A DNA stretch of 64,000 nt from Oceanimonas pelagia (GTDB lineage: Bacteria > Pseudomonadota > Gammaproteobacteria > Enterobacterales > Aeromonadaceae), in NCBI RefSeq assembly GCF_030849025.1, contig NZ_CP118224.1, positions 914,001 to 978,000 of the forward strand, read 5' to 3'. Positions 56,822 through 64,000 of the stretch are shown here, piece after piece. Under the pieces are notes generated by a model, which worked only from the letters and a program-made list of their open reading frames with translations, was not told the origin of the DNA and searched no databases. Every line of letters starts with the position of its first letter. Positions within the stretch are counted from its first letter, which is position 1. A program made the position numbers and the translations under genes.

Positions 56822-58420
56822 ATGGTTGGCAAAGATGGAATGTTAAAAGGAATGAGTCCGGCGGCAACGATCAGCTCCATGATGATCGTTACCTTGTTTG
56901 TTCTGGGCGGCGCCCTGTATCCGGACGCCGCCGCCAGCCTGTTCGACACTGTGTCGGGCGGCATATTGTCTCACTTCAAGTGGTATTACATCGCCATTGT
57001 GGCGCTGATGCTGGTGTTTTGCGTGGTGCTGGCCTGCAGCCGCTTTGGCCGGCTGCGCCTGGGCAGCGACGACGCCCGGCCGGAATACGGTTTGTTTTCC
57101 TGGTTCGCCATGCTGTTCAGCGCCGGCATGGGCATTGGCCTGGTGTTCTGGTCCATCGCCGAGCCCATTTACCACTTTCAGAGCAATCCCTTCATTGCCG
57201 AGGGCATGACCCCGGAGGCGGCGGAAGTGGCCATGCGCATCACCTTCTTTCACTGGGGCCTGCATCCCTGGGCCATTTATGTGGTAGTGGGGTTGTCGCT
57301 GGCGTATTTCTCCTACCGGCAGAATTTGCCGCTGACCATTCGTTCGGCCCTGTACCCGCTGATTGGCCGGCGCATTTACGGCTGGATGGGCCATGCCGCC
57401 GACACCCTGGCGGTGTTTGGCACCGTGTTTGGCGTGGCCACCTCCCTGGGGCTGGGCGTCAGCCAGATCAATACCGGGCTGAACCACCTGTTTGGCATGG
57501 AAGTCAGCACCGGTAACCAGCTGGTGTTGATCCTGGTGATTTCGGCCATTGCCACCGCCTCTGTGCTCTCCGGCATTGGCCGGGGCGTGAAGTGGTTGTC
57601 GGAAATCAATATCTGGCTGACCGTGGCGATCCTGCTGTTCCTGCTGGTGTATGGCCCTACCCGTTACCTGCTGCAGAGCTATGTGCAGGGGGTAGGGGAT
57701 TACCTGGCCCATGTGGTGCCGATGAGCACCTGGACCGATGCCAGCAAGGACGGCCAGTGGCAGTCCTGGTGGACCGTGTTCTACTGGGCCTGGTGGATGT
57801 CCTGGTCGCCCTTTGTCGGCATGTTTATTGCGCGCATCTCCAAGGGCCGCACCATTCGCGAGTTTATCTGCGGTGTGTTGCTGGTGCCGACCCTGCTGGG
57901 CATGCTGTGGCTGACCTTGTTCGGCGGCTCGGCGCTGTATATTGAGCTGACCCACACCATCACCAACGCCGCCGGCGAGGCCAGTGCCGCCATTGGTCAG
58001 GCCGGTATAGTGGCGGCGGTCACCGACAACGTCACCTCGGCCCTGTATGCCACCCTGACCCTGCTTGACGACGGTGCCATGGGCTATGCGGCCTCGGTGC
58101 TGGCCACCGTGCTGGTGGCGCTCTATTTCATTACCTCGGCCGACTCCGGCACTCTGGTGGTGACCACCATTCTGTCGATGGGCAATGAGCATCCGCCCCG
58201 CAGTCAGCGGGTGTTGTGGGGCATGGCGGTGGCCGCCGTGGCGGCCATTCTGATGATGGCGGGTGGACTCAAGGCGCTGCAAACCGCGGCCATTATTGCC
58301 GCCTTTCCGTTCTCGGCGGTGATCATGGTGATGATGTGGGGGCTGTTCCGGGCCCTGCATCAGGAAATGCCGGTGGAAGAGCCGGTGACGGTGCCGGTGA
58401 AGCTGCCGCCATCGTCTTGA
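56822..58420 (+). CDS. BCCT-family transporter beside gbcA/gbdR
   Basis: A 532-residue betaine/choline/carnitine-type transporter with about 12 helices. Landmarks are SAGMGIGLVFWSIAEP, FFHWGLHPWAIY, SWWTVFYWAWWMSWSPFVGMF and FIARISKGRTIREF. GGAGA precedes the ATG at 56822 by nine bases, so the 14 upstream in-frame codons are dropped. It lies between gbcA and gbdR, so glycine betaine or choline is the likely substrate. Confidence 0.92.
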   Translation: MVGKDGMLKGMSPAATISSMMIVTLFVLGGALYPDAAASLFDTVSGGILSHFKWYYIAIVALMLVFCVVLACSRFGRLRLGSDDARPEYGLFSWFAMLFSAGMGIGLVFWSIAEPIYHFQSNPFIAEGMTPEAAEVAMRITFFHWGLHPWAIYVVVGLSLAYFSYRQNLPLTIRSALYPLIGRRIYGWMGHAADTLAVFGTVFGVATSLGLGVSQINTGLNHLFGMEVSTGNQLVLILVISAIATASVLSGIGRGVKWLSEINIWLTVAILLFLLVYGPTRYLLQSYVQGVGDYLAHVVPMSTWTDASKDGQWQSWWTVFYWAWWMSWSPFVGMFIARISKGRTIREFICGVLLVPTLLGMLWLTLFGGSALYIELTHTITNAAGEASAAIGQAGIVAAVTDNVTSALYATLTLLDDGAMGYAASVLATVLVALYFITSADSGTLVVTTILSMGNEHPPRSQRVLWGMAVAAVAAILMMAGGLKALQTAAIIAAFPFSAVIMVMMWGLFRALHQEMPVEEPVTVPVKLPPSS

Positions 58421-58424
58421 CATT

Positions 58425-58471
58425 CTCCCCGTTTCGGGGCGGGCGAGAACGTCCTGCCCCGAAACGGGGAG
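58425..58471. repeat. Sixteen-base perfect inverted repeat after the BCCT gene
   Basis: CTCCCCGTTTCGGGGC (58425-58440) and GCCCCGAAACGGGGAG (58456-58471), loop 15 bases, no T-run. Bidirectional stabiliser or weak terminator. Confidence 0.7.
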
Positions 58472-58536
58472 CCTTGAATCATAAAATTGTTGCTATTTGA
58501 CTCCTTACTGCCCATAACCCCTGTCTTTTAGCCCGC

Positions 58537-58563
58537 AAAGTCGCCTTTTAAGGCGACTTTTTT
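58537..58563 (+). terminator. Terminator upstream of gbdR
   Basis: AAAGTCGCC-TTTT-AAGGCGACTTTTTTG, a strong stem and T-run. Confidence 0.9.
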
Positions 58564-58587
58564 GTTATTTATCCGGGGCTTGCCCGT

Positions 58588-58603
58588 TGGCACAAAAGTT
58601 GCC
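58588..58603 (+). promoter_or_regulatory. Sigma54-type promoter upstream of gbdR
   Basis: TGGCACA-AAAG-TTGCC, with GG (58589-58590) and GC (58601-58602) exactly ten bases apart. Ten of 12 consensus positions match. The leader to the gbdR ATG would be about 260 bases. Confidence 0.65.
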
Positions 58604-58618
58604 GTTACCCACGGTAAC
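58604..58618. promoter_or_regulatory. Palindrome at the predicted gbdR transcription start
   Basis: GTTACC-CAC-GGTAAC directly after the -12 element. A repressor bound here could block transcription. Confidence 0.4.
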
Positions 58619-58874
58619 CCAATGTGGCTGCGCGAGTTTTCTGACCGGAAAGACCGGTTATTCGCCCTTGAAGCATACACTTTATGAGCTTGCTCACAGT
58701 TTGTTTTCGAGACAGGGAGAAAACCGATGTTAGAGATATTGCGCGGTACTCTGGTGTTATATATTTTTTAAATGTTTGCATCAGCAATGTAAATGTTCCC
58801 CAGGATGGCGCTGGACGGCCAGCGGCAGTACAAGGCTCACGCCTTGCACCTCGGCAGGGGCAGGAGGAAACGCA

Positions 58875-59927
58875 ATGAGTCAGCCACAACGTGTTGGTTT
58901 TTTGTTGGTAGAAAACTTCACCATGATCTCCCTGGCATCGGCCATTGAGCCGTTGCGCATGGCCAATCAGCTGTCGGGTAAAAATCTGTATGAATGGGTC
59001 ATGCTGAGCGAAACCGGCCAGCCGGTGCGGGCCAGCGACGGCGTGCAGGTAACGCCGGATCATGCCACCCACGACTGTGGTCACCTCGACATGATGCTGC
59101 TGTGTGGCGGGGTGGGCATTGCCAACGCCCGCAGCCGCCATTTGCGCGCCTGGCTGCAGCAGCTGGCTCACCGCAAGGTCAAGCTGGGGGCCGTGTGTAC
59201 CGGCAGTTTCCTGCTGGCCGACGCCGGCGTGCTCGACGGGTATCGTTGTACCATTCACTGGGAATACATGGCCGCGTTTAAAGAGGCCTTCCCCCGTCTG
59301 GAAACCAGCAATGCCCTGTACTGCATCGACCGCGACCGGCTGACCAGCAGCGGCGGCACCGCCCCCATTGACATGATGATGCATCTGATCGAAAAGGAGC
59401 ATTCCAGCGCCCTCAGCACCGCCATTTGCGACATGTTCCTGTGTGAGCGCATTCGCGATGGCCAGGAAGAGCAAAAGGTGCTGCTGCGCCACCTGGTGGG
59501 GCCGGCCCAGCCCAAGCTGGCGGAGGTGGTGGCGCTGATGGAGGCCAACCTGGAAGAGCCCATTACCCTGGATGAACTGGCTCACTATGTGGGGCTGTCG
59601 CGCCGCCAGGTGGAGCGGCTGTTCCAGCGCCATGTGAAATGCTCGCCGTCGCGTTATTACCTCAACCTGCGGCTGAAGCGGGCCCGCCAGTTGCTGCGCC
59701 AGACCTCAATGGCGATCATCGATATCGCCACCGCCTGTGGCTTTGTGTCCATGCCCCATTTCAGCAAATGCTATCGCGAATGTTTTGGCGTCCCTCCCCG
59801 GGACGACCGTTGCAGCCGCCCCGTGCCCAGGGCGGCCGAGGCTGCACCTGTCTTGCCCAGAACGGACTTTGCTGCCCACCTTGACACGGCGCGCAGCGAG
59901 CCTACCTTTGCGTCTGTGATCCTGTAA
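58875..59927 (+). CDS. gbdR: AraC-family activator of glycine betaine catabolism
   Basis: A 350-residue regulator with an N-terminal DJ-1/PfpI-like domain (residues about 5-190, with the nucleophile-elbow-like AVCTGSFLLADAGVLDG) and a C-terminal AraC HTH pair (ITLDELAHYVGLSRRQVERLFQRHV and MAIIDIATACGFVSMPHFSKCYRECFGVPP). This architecture and the surrounding gbcAB and dgcAB genes identify GbdR, which responds to betaine or dimethylglycine in Pseudomonas. ATG 58875 has AGGAGG upstream. A sigma54-type promoter 270 bases upstream could place gbdR under nitrogen or carbon control. Confidence 0.92.
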   Translation: MSQPQRVGFLLVENFTMISLASAIEPLRMANQLSGKNLYEWVMLSETGQPVRASDGVQVTPDHATHDCGHLDMMLLCGGVGIANARSRHLRAWLQQLAHRKVKLGAVCTGSFLLADAGVLDGYRCTIHWEYMAAFKEAFPRLETSNALYCIDRDRLTSSGGTAPIDMMMHLIEKEHSSALSTAICDMFLCERIRDGQEEQKVLLRHLVGPAQPKLAEVVALMEANLEEPITLDELAHYVGLSRRQVERLFQRHVKCSPSRYYLNLRLKRARQLLRQTSMAIIDIATACGFVSMPHFSKCYRECFGVPPRDDRCSRPVPRAAEAAPVLPRTDFAAHLDTARSEPTFASVIL

Positions 59928-59945
59928 CTGTTCTGACACTTTATA

Positions 59946-59978
59946 AGCAACAAGCCCCGCACTGCGGGGCTTGTTGCT
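59946..59978 (+). terminator. Terminator after gbdR
   Basis: Fifteen-pair stem AGCAACAAGCCCCGC-ACT-GCGGGGCTTGTTGCT, then TTTT. Confidence 0.92.
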
Positions 59979-59991
59979 TTTTGACTTTTTT

Positions 59992-60082
59992 TGTAGCTGC
60001 CGCTTTAGCCGGCAGGGCCTGTACAACAGGCCTTGAAGACATCTTTGTCTGTGAGTCTGCGCCAACTGAAGTGGCGCCTACA
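59992..60082 (+). repeat. REP/BIME-like element, copy C (complete)
   Basis: TGTAGCTGCCGCTTTAGCCG, then the hairpin GGCCTGTACAACAGGCC, ending GCCAACTGAAGTGGCGCCTACA in inverse orientation to the start. Same arms as copy A with a diverged centre. Confidence 0.8.
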
Positions 60083-60123
60083 GTAAGTAGCAGCCTGCTG
60101 GTAAGTCACAAGGTATGACAGGT

Positions 60124-60158
60124 GACGCTTTTAACTATGCCCCGGTCGCTTTCAGCCA
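60124..60158. promoter_or_regulatory. Candidate GbdR site before the dipeptidase-dgcA operon
   Basis: GACGCTTTT (60124-60132) and GTCGCTTTC (60145-60153) are 21 bases apart. The right half continues as GGTCGCTTTCAGCCA (60144-60158), 13/15 identical to 54717-54731 in the gbcAB promoter. Confidence 0.5.
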
Positions 60159-60244
60159 CAGCGCCCCCATTGGCGCGGGATAGACTGCCCCTGAATCCGG
60201 TGAACCCCGTGTCACCGCTAACCGAATGCGAGGAAGGGCAGGCT

Positions 60245-61225
60245 ATGCACAACGCAGCAGAAGTACACAATCAGGCCATTGTCATTGACGGCCTCATTAT
60301 CGCCAACTGGGGGCGCGAACTGTTTGAAGACATGCGCCGGGGCGGGCTGACCGCCGCCAACTGCACCGTGTCGGTGTGGGAGGGGTTTCAGGCCACGGTC
60401 AACAACATTGCCGAGTTCAACCGCTACTTTCAGGAGCATGCCGACCTGATCCGGCCGGTGCGCACCACCGCCGACATTCTGGCCGCCAAGGAAGAAGGCC
60501 GCACCGGCATTATTCTCGGTTTCCAGAACGCCCATGCCTTTGAAGACCAGCTCGGTTACGTGGAAATTTTCAAGCAACTGGGCGTGGGCATCGTACAGAT
60601 GGCCTACAACACCCAGAACCTGGTAGGTACCGGCTGTTACGAGCGCGACGGCGGCCTGTCCGGCTTTGGCCGCGAGGTGGTGGCCGAAATGAACCGGGTC
60701 GGCATTATGTGCGATCTGTCCCACGTGGGTGCCAAGACCTCGGAAGAGGTGATCCTCGAGTCCAAAAAGCCGGTGTGCTATTCCCACTGCCTGCCCGCTG
60801 GCCTGAAGGATCACCCGCGCAACAAGTCGGACGCCGAGCTGCGTTTCATCGCCGAGCACGGCGGCTTTGTGGGCGTGACCATGTTTGCCCCCTTCCTGAA
60901 GAAAGGCATTGAGTCCACCGTCGACGACTACGTCGAGGCCATTGGCTATGTGCTGGACATAGTGGGTGAAGACGCCATCGGCATCGGCACCGACTTTACC
61001 CAGGGGCACGATCAGAACTTCTTCGAGTGGCTCACTCACGACAAGGGCTATGCCCGCCGCCTGACCCGTTTTGGCGAAATCATCAACCCCGAAGGCATTC
61101 GCACCATAGGTGAATTCCCCAACCTCACCGAGGCCCTGCTGCGCAATGGTTATTCTCCGCGGCTGGTGGAGAAGATCATGGGCGGCAACTGGGTTCGTGT
61201 GCTCAAGGACGTCTGGGGCGAATAA
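60245..61225 (+). CDS. Renal-dipeptidase-type (M19) membrane dipeptidase homologue
   Basis: A 326-residue amidohydrolase-like protein of peptidase family M19. Visible features are VIDGLIIANWGRELFEDMRRGG (metal-binding region), QNAHAFEDQLGYVEIFKQLGVGIVQMAYN, CDLSHVGAKTSEEV, and GIGTDFTQGHDQ. It matches the Pseudomonas gene found beside dgcAB (PA5396 type), which supports a role in betaine-pathway induction or metabolism, though its exact reaction is not known to me. The start at 60245 has AGGAAGG upstream. It leads the operon to dgcA. Confidence 0.85.
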   Translation: MHNAAEVHNQAIVIDGLIIANWGRELFEDMRRGGLTAANCTVSVWEGFQATVNNIAEFNRYFQEHADLIRPVRTTADILAAKEEGRTGIILGFQNAHAFEDQLGYVEIFKQLGVGIVQMAYNTQNLVGTGCYERDGGLSGFGREVVAEMNRVGIMCDLSHVGAKTSEEVILESKKPVCYSHCLPAGLKDHPRNKSDAELRFIAEHGGFVGVTMFAPFLKKGIESTVDDYVEAIGYVLDIVGEDAIGIGTDFTQGHDQNFFEWLTHDKGYARRLTRFGEIINPEGIRTIGEFPNLTEALLRNGYSPRLVEKIMGGNWVRVLKDVWGE

Positions 61226-61256
61226 GCAGAATCAAGGAAGCAAGGGAGAAACAACA

Positions 61257-61787
61257 ATGTCAGTACATGCACCCGAAATGCCGATTGAAGTAGATGCCGA
61301 CACCGGCGTCTGGACCACAGACGCCCTGCCCATGCTCTATGTGCCGCGTCACTTCTTCGTGAACAACCATATGGCCATCGAGGAAGAGCTGGGCCCGGAG
61401 CGCTATGCCGAAATCCTGTACAAGGCCGGTTACAAGTCGGCCTGGCACTGGTGTGAAAAAGAGGCCGAGTGCCACGGCATCAGCGGCGACGCCGTGTTTG
61501 AGCACTACATGAAGCGCCTGTCTCAGCGTGGCTGGGGCCTGTTCACCATTGAGCAGCTGGATATTGCCGCCGGCACCGCCCGGGTTCGCCTGGATCACTC
61601 CGCCTTTGTCTATCAGTACGGCAAGGTGGAGCGCATGGTGGATTACATGTTCACCGGCTGGTTCGCCGGCGCCATGGATCAGATTGCCCAAAGCCTGGGT
61701 TATCCGGTACGCACCCGGGCCCGCCAGGTGCAAAGCGGTGCCCAGACTGGTTGCGATTACGGCCTGTTTGAAGTGAGCCCGCTGTAA
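61257..61787 (+). CDS. DUF5943/V4R-like protein of the dgc operon
   Basis: A 176-residue cytosolic protein (MSVHAPEMPIEVDADTGVWTTDALPMLYVPRHFF). It corresponds to the small gene next to dgcA in Pseudomonas (PA5397 type) and is 31 bases after the dipeptidase gene. It has a V4R/4-vinyl-reductase-like region in its C-terminal half (LGYPVRTRARQVQSGAQTGCDYGLFEV). No catalytic residues are assigned. A role in DgcAB assembly or regulation is possible. Confidence 0.8.
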   Translation: MSVHAPEMPIEVDADTGVWTTDALPMLYVPRHFFVNNHMAIEEELGPERYAEILYKAGYKSAWHWCEKEAECHGISGDAVFEHYMKRLSQRGWGLFTIEQLDIAAGTARVRLDHSAFVYQYGKVERMVDYMFTGWFAGAMDQIAQSLGYPVRTRARQVQSGAQTGCDYGLFEVSPL

Positions 61788-61861
61788 GGCGCGCTCCTGG
61801 CAAGTATTAATTTTCGGTGGGCCGGGAGCACGGCCCGCCGCATGTACAAGAGGATTCCAGG

Positions 61862-63925
61862 ATGGGACAGTTCGACGCCTTGTTTCAACCCATGAACATC
61901 AACAAGCTCACCATTCGCAACCGGGTGGTGAGCACGGCCCATGCCGAGGTGTATGCCACCGACGGCGGCATGACCACGGATCGCTACGTTAAGTATTACG
62001 AAGAAAAGGCCAAGGGCGGCCTGGGCCTGGCCATTTGTGGCGGCTCTAGCGTGGTGTCCATCGACAGTCCCCAGGCCTGGTGGAGCTCGGTTAACCTGAG
62101 CACCGATCGCATTATTCCTCACTTTCAGAATCTGGCCGACGCCATGCACAAGCACGGCGCCAAGATCATGATTCAGATCACCCACATGGGCCGGCGCTCC
62201 CGCTGGGACGGTTACAACTGGAGCACCCTGGTGTCGCCCTCCGGCATTCGCGAGCCGGTGCACCGCGCCACCTGTAAAACCATTGAGCCGGAAGAAATTC
62301 AGCGCATTATCGGCGACTATGCCCAGGCCGCCCGCCGCGCCAAGGAAGGGGGGCTGGACGGGGTGGAAGTGTCCGCCGTGCACCAGCACCTGATCGATCA
62401 GTTCTGGAGCCCGCGGGTCAACAAGCGCACCGACGAGTGGGGCGGCAGCTTTGAAAACCGCATGCGCTTCGGCCTGGAAGTGCTCAAGGCCATTCGCGCC
62501 GAAGTGGGTCCCGACTTCGCCGTGGGCCTGCGCATCTGTGGTGACGAGTTCCACCCCGACGGCCTCAGCCACGACGACATGAAGCAGATCGCCAAATACT
62601 ATGACGACACCGGCATGGTGGACTTCTTTGGCGTCATCGGCTCCGGTTGTGACACCCACAACACCCTGGCCAACGTGATCCCCAACATGAGCTACCCGCC
62701 GGAGCCCTTCCTGCACCTGGCGGCGGGCATCAAGGAAGTGGTCACAGTGCCGGTGATCCACGCCCAGAACATCAAGGATCCGAACCAGGCCCAGCGCATT
62801 CTGGAAGGCGGCTACGTCGACTTCGTGGGCATGACCCGGGCGCACATGGCCGATCCGCACCTGATCACCAAAATCAAGCTGGGTCAGGTCGACCAGATCA
62901 AGCAGTGCGTGGGCGCCAACTACTGTATCGACCGTCAGTACCAGGGCCTGGACGTGCTCTGTATTCAGAACGCGGCCACCTCCCGCGAGCACCTGGGCAT
63001 GCCCCACATCATCGAGAAAACCGACGGTCCCATTCGCAAGGTGGTGGTGGTGGGCGGCGGCCCCGGTGGCATGGAGGCGGCCCGGGTGGCGGCCGAGCGC
63101 GGCCATAACGTGGTGCTGTTTGAAAAGGCGCCCGAGCTGGGCGGTCAGATCACCCTGGCGGCCAAGGCGCCCCAGCGTGACCAGATTGCCGGTATTACCC
63201 GCTGGTACGCCCTGGAGCTTAACCGCCTCAAGGTGGATGTGCGTCTGGACACCGCCGCCGATCTGCCCGCCATCATGGGCGAGCAGCCCGACGTGGTGAT
63301 CCTGGCGGTGGGCGGCACTCCCTTCCTGGAGCAGAACCCCGAGTGGGGCGCGGAAGAAGGCCTGGTGGTGAGCACCTGGGACATTCTCTCCGGCAAGGTA
63401 GAGCCGGCCAAGAACGTGCTGGTGTACGACACCATTTGCGAGTTTTCCGGCATGTCGGCGGCGGACTACCTGGCCTCCAAGGGCAGCCTGGTGGAACTGG
63501 TGACCGACGACATCAAGCCCGGCGCGGCCATTGGCGGCACCACCTTCCCCACCTATTACCGCTCGCTCTATGAGCGCGAGGTGATCATGACCTCCGATCT
63601 GGCTCTGCACAAGGTCTACAAGGAGGGCGACAAGCTGGTGGCGGTGCTGGAAAACGAATACACCGGCCAGCAGGAAGAGCGGGTGGTGGATCAGATTGTG
63701 GTGGAGAACGGCCTGCGTCCGGACGAGCGGCTCTATTACGAGCTGAAGGGCGATGCGGTCAACAAGGGCCAGATCGATCTGGAGGCCCTGTACGACGCCA
63801 AGCCTCAACCGGCCCTGGCCGAGCACGGCAAGGGCTATCTGCTCTACCGTCTGGGCGACTGCGTGTCCCAGCGCAACACCCACGCCGCCATCTACGACGC
63901 CCTGCGTCTGTGTAAAGACTTCTGA
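61862..63925 (+). CDS. dgcA: Dimethylglycine demethylase subunit A
   Basis: A 687-residue flavoprotein demethylating dimethylglycine to sarcosine with release of formaldehyde. The N-terminal half (to about 340) is an FMN-binding TIM barrel of the old-yellow/TMADH family (GLDGVEVSAVHQHLIDQFWSPRVNKRTDEWGGS). Around 349-367 is an iron-sulfur segment with cysteines at 349, 355 and 367, but alanine at 352 where TMADH has its second cysteine. The C-terminal half has the FAD/NAD motif VVVVGGGPGGMEAARVAAERG. AAGAGG precedes ATG 61862. dgcB begins 42 bases later. Confidence 0.93.
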   Translation: MGQFDALFQPMNINKLTIRNRVVSTAHAEVYATDGGMTTDRYVKYYEEKAKGGLGLAICGGSSVVSIDSPQAWWSSVNLSTDRIIPHFQNLADAMHKHGAKIMIQITHMGRRSRWDGYNWSTLVSPSGIREPVHRATCKTIEPEEIQRIIGDYAQAARRAKEGGLDGVEVSAVHQHLIDQFWSPRVNKRTDEWGGSFENRMRFGLEVLKAIRAEVGPDFAVGLRICGDEFHPDGLSHDDMKQIAKYYDDTGMVDFFGVIGSGCDTHNTLANVIPNMSYPPEPFLHLAAGIKEVVTVPVIHAQNIKDPNQAQRILEGGYVDFVGMTRAHMADPHLITKIKLGQVDQIKQCVGANYCIDRQYQGLDVLCIQNAATSREHLGMPHIIEKTDGPIRKVVVVGGGPGGMEAARVAAERGHNVVLFEKAPELGGQITLAAKAPQRDQIAGITRWYALELNRLKVDVRLDTAADLPAIMGEQPDVVILAVGGTPFLEQNPEWGAEEGLVVSTWDILSGKVEPAKNVLVYDTICEFSGMSAADYLASKGSLVELVTDDIKPGAAIGGTTFPTYYRSLYEREVIMTSDLALHKVYKEGDKLVAVLENEYTGQQEERVVDQIVVENGLRPDERLYYELKGDAVNKGQIDLEALYDAKPQPALAEHGKGYLLYRLGDCVSQRNTHAAIYDALRLCKDF

Positions 63926-63967
63926 GTCCGGGGCCGGGGGCAACCCCGGCCCTGCAAGGAGCCCGCT

Positions 63968-64000
63968 ATGTTTGAGCCTGTGATCCCTTATTTGTTAACG
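63968..64000 (+). CDS. dgcB: Dimethylglycine demethylase subunit B (5' end only)
   Basis: AAGGA, seven bases, then ATG and MFEPVIPYLLT run off the end of the window. Only 11 codons are seen. The assignment rests on position after dgcA, as in Pseudomonas, and on a hydrophobic start compatible with a membrane-bound iron-sulfur protein. Confidence 0.6.
   Translation, partial: MFEPVIPYLLT

Larger units (their letters stand above)
58472..58874. other. gbdR upstream region
   Basis: About 400 bases with no gene. They hold the terminator (58537-58563), a sigma54-type promoter (58588-58603), the GTTACC-CAC-GGTAAC palindrome (58604-58618) and an A/T-rich leader to the gbdR start. Confidence 0.7.

Overview
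The window is a GC-rich gammaproteobacterial chromosome segment. Gene order (ppiB-lpxH-dgkA) and protein character suggest an Aeromonadales marine lineage such as Oceanimonas or Zobellella. That assignment is an inference from protein style, because there is no rRNA to test it. No tRNA, rRNA, CRISPR array, prophage or intact insertion sequence was seen.

Layout. 55-1751: housekeeping ppiB, lpxH, dgkA. 1924-12449: a creatine/creatinine island. Two creatinase genes with identical protein sequences (2046-3257, 9470-10681) flank a more A/T-rich block holding a BCCT transporter, creatininase, a full-length asparaginyl-tRNA synthetase and a second BCCT transporter. A tiny membrane protein and an SSS symporter follow. 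12685-20669: a PAS chemoreceptor, a D-amino-acid-dehydrogenase-like gene with its own tiny protein plus SSS symporter, two LysR regulators and a DEAD-box helicase. 20873-23825: a FecBCD-type metal-chelate ABC transporter. 23903-31434: a sigma54 activator, a TRAP transporter, 3-hydroxybutyrate dehydrogenase and acetoacetyl-CoA synthetase, together a probable 3-hydroxybutyrate uptake and use operon. 31451-42155: a small zinc-finger protein, betIBA (choline to glycine betaine), fdhA (formaldehyde to formate) and fdsGBA (formate to CO2 plus NADH). 42344-51404: an aspartate region with an XRE regulator, aspA, aspartate racemase, a HypT-like LysR regulator, a two-component system and a DAACS symporter behind a near-consensus sigma54 promoter. 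51649-64000: a short BCCT-like transporter, a RAYT transposase remnant with REP-like repeats, gbcB/gbcA, a BCCT transporter, gbdR, a dipeptidase, a DUF protein, dgcA and the first codons of dgcB.

How it fits together. Choline goes to betaine (BetAB), then dimethylglycine (GbcAB), then sarcosine (DgcAB). Creatinine goes to creatine (creatininase), then sarcosine plus urea (creatinase). Sarcosine is therefore the meeting point, although sarcosine oxidase genes are not in the window. The formaldehyde released by the demethylations is removed by FdhA and FdsGBA. Several uptake systems (four BCCT-type, two SSS) serve these quaternary-amine or zwitterionic substrates.

Regulatory signals read directly from sequence include a BetI palindrome and a 12/14 match before the short BCCT gene, four GG-N10-GC(T) sigma54-like promoters, AraC-spaced repeats shared by the gbcAB and dgc promoters, and paired palindromes before the 3-hydroxybutyrate operon.
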